Positions 12,686 to 15,632 of a DNA stretch of 15,632 nt are shown here, piece after piece; position 1 is the first letter of the stretch; each line of letters opens with the position of its first letter. The notes beneath the pieces were generated by a model. The model searched no databases. It was not told where the DNA came from and saw nothing but the letters and a program-made list of their open reading frames with translations. This DNA is from DATIHF01 sp035480955 (GTDB lineage Bacteria > Patescibacteriota > Microgenomatia > Woykebacterales > RBG-16-39-9b), in the NCBI GenBank assembly GCA_035480955.1, contig DATIHF010000041.1:1-15632 (forward strand), given 5' to 3'. The translations under genes were made by a program, and so were the position numbers.

Positions 12686-14275
12686 CTAAGGACTTTTTCC
12701 AGAAACACTTTCGAGAATAAAGTCCACTAAAGAATTAACTTGGAAAGAGAAATCTTTACGTATTATGTAATTGGCCGAATCAGCGTAAAGAGGAACAACA
12801 GGAACATCGTCAACTATTGTTTGCGAGAGACTCTCGAGCAGCGCCCGGCGCTCTTTCGGTGAAAATGAAGCGTTGGCTTCCTCAACTTTTTTATCTACAG
12901 TAGCATTGGAGTAGCTTAAAATATTTTGATCCGCGTCTGTTTTGAAGATAGAGCCAATATACTCTCCGCCATCAGTCGCAGACGGGCCCGCGACAAAGGC
13001 AGGAGCTTCTCCTGAAATTAATTTTTTCACAACGTCACCAAAGGTTTCAAGAACAACTACTTTGGCAGTAATTCCCGCTAGAGCGAGCTGTTTCGAAATG
13101 GCGTTAGCAGTAGGTTCTCTTTCTCCAGTAGTATAAATAGAAAAGTTCAGGTTGGCTACACCAGCGTCAGTTAGAAGAGTTTTGCTTTTTGAAACACTAT
13201 AAACTGAGTCAGTGATACTGCTGTTGTAGCCGACAATTGTTCTAGTCAAAAATTGATTAGCCGCGGTCGCGGAAACAGAGGCTTCCTTTATTAACTTGTT
13301 GTTGTCCAAGGCATCTTTCACCGCTAAACGGACATTTTTGTTCAGCAGAGGATTGGGTTTGCCATTGAGGGTCTTAGCTGCGTAATTGAAAAAAAGCATC
13401 TCAACTCTTGGTTGGTCGTGTTTTTCTACACTGTAATTTGCCGGTACTGATATATTGGCTAAACTAACCTTTGCATAATCAATATCACCTTTCTTGATCG
13501 CGTCAAGCATTTCCTGGTCACTTTGATAGGCAGTGAAGTCAGCTTCTTTGACCTTTGGTTTTGTCCCCCAATAGGTGTCATTGCGGACTAAAACTGCTTT
13601 TTTATCAATTTCGTAGGAAGAGACTTTAAAGGGGCCTGTTCCGGAAGCCTTGTCTAAACCATCGGCGGTAACTTGGCTTTTGGAGATGATGAAAACGTCA
13701 GTAATCCGATTAAGAAGTATCGGGTCAGGGTCGGTTGTTTCGATTTCAACTGTATTTGGGTCCACTACAGTAACCGCTTTGATTGTTGAGACAGAGTTGG
13801 CCGAGGGCCAAGGATTGTCATCGTCTACTGTTGCAAGAACCTGGTCAAAGGAGTATTTGACATCGTCGGCAGTAAGAGTTTGGCCGGTTTGGAATTTGAC
13901 TCCTTTGCGGATTTCAAATCGCCAAACTGTTGAGCTAGGGTTGGTCCATTTTGTAGCGAGAGAAGGCACGACTGTAGAGCCACGTACTTTTGTCAGAGCT
14001 TCAAAGACGGCATCGTTAACATTAGTATCATCAGTAGTCGGTGGAGAAGAATTTTTTGGATAAACTCCAGTCAGAGCTCCCCAACCCAAGCGTATTTTTT
14101 CTTTTTCAATACTTTGGACTTGTTTCTGGGTGTTTGTGTTTTGGTTGCGAACAAAATAAATCAGCGCTCCAGCAACGATTAGTATTAAAAGTACAAAAAC
14201 TAATATTAATAATGGATTTAGGAAAGATTTTTTGTTTTGGTTACCAGCTACATTATTAGCTGAGTCTTCGGGCAT
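12686..14275 (-). CDS. Membrane-anchored family 5 (peptide/nickel type) solute-binding protein
   Basis: A 529-residue SBP_bac_5 (DppA/OppA-like) protein. An N-terminal polar stretch precedes one TM helix (about 19-42), with no lipobox cysteine and no clear signal peptidase site, so the protein stays tethered. The binding fold follows: L-G-W-G near 63-66, V-F-E-A-L near 90, W-R-F-E-I-R-K-G-V-K-F near 118-128, L-T-A-D-D-V-K-Y-S-F-D near 134-144, G-T-G-P-F near 218, Y-W-G-T-K-P-K-V and N-V-R-L-A-V. These are family landmarks; the ligand cannot be read from sequence. No ABC permease or ATPase gene lies in the window, so it may be a sensory receptor for the following kinase, or serve a transporter encoded elsewhere. 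The ATG at 14275 has no Shine-Dalgarno site; the promoter -10 box is 7 nt upstream. Confidence 0.93.
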   Translation of the reverse strand: MPEDSANNVAGNQNKKSFLNPLLILVFVLLILIVAGALIYFVRNQNTNTQKQVQSIEKEKIRLGWGALTGVYPKNSSPPTTDDTNVNDAVFEALTKVRGSTVVPSLATKWTNPSSTVWRFEIRKGVKFQTGQTLTADDVKYSFDQVLATVDDDNPWPSANSVSTIKAVTVVDPNTVEIETTDPDPILLNRITDVFIISKSQVTADGLDKASGTGPFKVSSYEIDKKAVLVRNDTYWGTKPKVKEADFTAYQSDQEMLDAIKKGDIDYAKVSLANISVPANYSVEKHDQPRVEMLFFNYAAKTLNGKPNPLLNKNVRLAVKDALDNNKLIKEASVSATAANQFLTRTIVGYNSSITDSVYSVSKSKTLLTDAGVANLNFSIYTTGEREPTANAISKQLALAGITAKVVVLETFGDVVKKLISGEAPAFVAGPSATDGGEYIGSIFKTDADQNILSYSNATVDKKVEEANASFSPKERRALLESLSQTIVDDVPVVPLYADSANYIIRKDFSFQVNSLVDFILESVSGKSP

Positions 14276-14282
14276 TGCTTTA

Positions 14283-14312
14283 ATTATAGATAAATAATAA
14301 AAATTAAGTCAA
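14283..14312 (-). promoter_or_regulatory. Promoter of the binding-protein/kinase/peptide operon, predicted leaderless
   Basis: TTGACT (14312-14307), 18 nt spacer, then perfect TATAAT (14288-14283). Only 7 nt separate the -10 box from the ATG at 14275, so transcription should start at or within a base or so of the start codon. It lies in the 58-nt gap after zwf, in which I see no terminator hairpin. Confidence 0.75.
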
Positions 14313-14333
14313 ATATGAGGAGAAAAATGCAAG

Positions 14334-15632
14334 TTAAGTCTGATTGTTCAACCACTCCCGCTGATCAGTCTTGAGCAATTCATCAGATTCTTTCGGACCC
14401 CAAGTGCCTTTTTCGTAAACATGTATCGCAAGGTAATCAAGTTTTTTTAAAATAGGTTCGACAAACTCCCAAGAGGTCTCCACCTCGTCGCTTCTAGGAA
14501 AAAAGGTCTGCAGGCCATCAATAAGATCTAAGATCAATTTTTCATAAGCATCGGCGATTTCAGTTTTGAAATTTTTGTTGTAATCAAACTCCAAGTCTAC
14601 TTTTTTTAACTTTGGCTCTTGGCCTGGCTCTTTCACAAAGACTGAGATTTCGATTGATTGTTTTGGCTGGATATGAAAGGTCAGGATATTTGGTAGGTTG
14701 CTCCCATCCGGCAAAAGAAAGTTCTCTGACTTTTTAAAGACTATATTTAAATACGCTGCTTTCGTCGGCAGATTTTTTCCAGAACGTAAGTAAAAGGGGA
14801 CATTTTTAAAATTATCTAGGTTCGAAAAGACTCTTAAGGCACTGAAAGTGTCTGTTTTAGAGTTTGGGTCTACTTTTGGTTCGCTCTGGTAACCCTCATA
14901 TTGACCTAAAACAACATTTTTCTCTACCTCGTCATCATGATAAGTTTTTAAACTTTGGAGAGAGGCTAATCGAGCATCTCTGACTTTTTCAGCTGAGAGA
15001 TCCTCTGGGGCCTGCATTATTGAGAGAGCAAGCAGTTGCAAAAGATGGTTTTGGATAAAATCTCGCAGATTTCCAGCTTTATCATAGTAACCACCGCGGT
15101 TTTCGACTCCGAAATCCTCTGCTACGGTTATCTGTATATGATCAATAAAATCTTTGTTCCAGACTTTCTCAAAGAGACCATTAGTAAACCTAAAAGCTAA
15201 AATATTTTGCACTGTTTCTTTAGCAAGGTAGTGATCGATACGGTAAACTTCTTCTTCACTAAATTTTGAGTCAACTAGTTGGTTGAGTTTTTTTGCGGAC
15301 TCTAGGTCTGAACCAAAAGGCTTTTCAATAATGATTCTCTTCCAACAATCTCCTAGCAGATCAAAAACTTGAGAGCTTTCCAAATTTTCGATGATTTTTG
15401 GAAAATAATTTGGCGCCGTCGCCATGTAAAAAATTTTGTTAGTACAGCTCTCAGCTGGATCAAATCTCTTTAAATACTCTGCTAATTTTACATAGTCACT
15501 GACTTGCTCAAAATCCCCTCTGACATAGTGGAGTCTTTCGGCAAAATTTTTCCAGACCATTGGGTCAAAGCCTTCATGAAACTTAGTTAAAGCTGTTTTA
15601 AGGCCTTCTAGGTGCTCTTCTCTGTTTTCCTC
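14334..15632 (-). CDS. zwf: Glucose-6-phosphate dehydrogenase, partial (N-terminus beyond right edge)
   Basis: The 432 C-terminal codons of Zwf, which oxidises glucose 6-phosphate to 6-phosphogluconolactone with NAD(P)+ in the oxidative pentose phosphate pathway. The frame is open from the window edge, and the Met at 15560 is internal, as 24 codons upstream continue the family pattern. Numbering from the edge, E-K-P-F-G is at about 103-107, the active-site motif R-I-D-H-Y-L-A-K-E at about 131-139 (His134 being the catalytic base; the usual Gly before Lys is Ala), then Q-N-H-L-L-Q and Y-L-R-S-G-K with the substrate-binding lysine. The coenzyme fold G-x-x-G-D-L lies outside the window. Family length is about 490 residues, so roughly 60 are missing. 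The gene ends 58 nt before the next start, and no neighbouring pentose phosphate genes are visible. Confidence 0.96.
   Translation of the reverse strand, partial: EENREEHLEGLKTALTKFHEGFDPMVWKNFAERLHYVRGDFEQVSDYVKLAEYLKRFDPAESCTNKIFYMATAPNYFPKIIENLESSQVFDLLGDCWKRIIIEKPFGSDLESAKKLNQLVDSKFSEEEVYRIDHYLAKETVQNILAFRFTNGLFEKVWNKDFIDHIQITVAEDFGVENRGGYYDKAGNLRDFIQNHLLQLLALSIMQAPEDLSAEKVRDARLASLQSLKTYHDDEVEKNVVLGQYEGYQSEPKVDPNSKTDTFSALRVFSNLDNFKNVPFYLRSGKNLPTKAAYLNIVFKKSENFLLPDGSNLPNILTFHIQPKQSIEISVFVKEPGQEPKLKKVDLEFDYNKNFKTEIADAYEKLILDLIDGLQTFFPRSDEVETSWEFVEPILKKLDYLAIHVYEKGTWGPKESDELLKTDQREWLNNQT

Noticed and set aside
15489..15560. The Met codon at 15560 as the start of zwf
   Set aside because: The frame stays open to the window edge with family-like sequence, and the essential coenzyme-binding N-terminus would be missing.

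Overview
The window looks like a piece of a Candidate Phyla Radiation (Patescibacteria) chromosome, probably from the Microgenomates side of that group; the lineage is inferred from gene style, not proven. The signs are AT-rich DNA, a compact monoderm-type type IV pilus (T4P) operon with a merged PilM-like protein, typical CPR-style pilins with an N-P-A-Q segment after the helix, a CvpA-CAP fusion, and a membrane-anchored rather than lipobox-anchored binding protein. TGA is used as a stop (ATGA gene overlaps), which argues against the recoded Gracilibacteria/Absconditabacteria. Every gene lies on the minus strand, so transcription runs from high to low coordinates.

Right edge (15632 to 14334): the 3' part of zwf, glucose-6-phosphate dehydrogenase. 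A clear promoter follows, only 7 nt from the next start codon.

Envelope/signalling operon (14275 to 9780): a membrane-tethered family-5 solute-binding protein without visible permease or ATPase genes, a two-TM HAMP sensor histidine kinase, three tandem 35-codon genes for near-identical single-TM peptides ending in P-W-x-W-G, and a CvpA-CAP fusion. The three small genes are too short for ordinary gene finding. They have very strong ribosome binding sites and a synonymous-biased substitution pattern, so they are real proteins. They are the best candidate here for an undescribed component, and perhaps an undescribed system together with the binding protein, kinase and CvpA-CAP protein.

Pilus operon (9712 to 549): a soluble histidine kinase starting at GTG, a single-domain response regulator, pilB, pilC, a GspH-like pseudopilin, a 634-residue pilin with adhesin-like beta domains, a PilW-like and a PilX-like minor pilin, a PilM-TM-LytR_C fusion, and the probable major pilin. 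Genes overlap by ATGA or lie a few bases apart, and the unit ends in a rho-independent terminator at 501-524. No pilT, pilD or secretin gene is in the window. The picture is a two-component switch controlling assembly of a pilus that carries an adhesive subunit.

Left edge: tRNA-Gln(UUG) with its own -10 box, then the N-terminal 107 codons of a response regulator whose -10 box lies 6 nt from its ATG, suggesting leaderless transcription like that predicted for the binding-protein operon. No stretch longer than 300 bases lacks a gene. No insertion sequence, CRISPR array or rRNA was seen.
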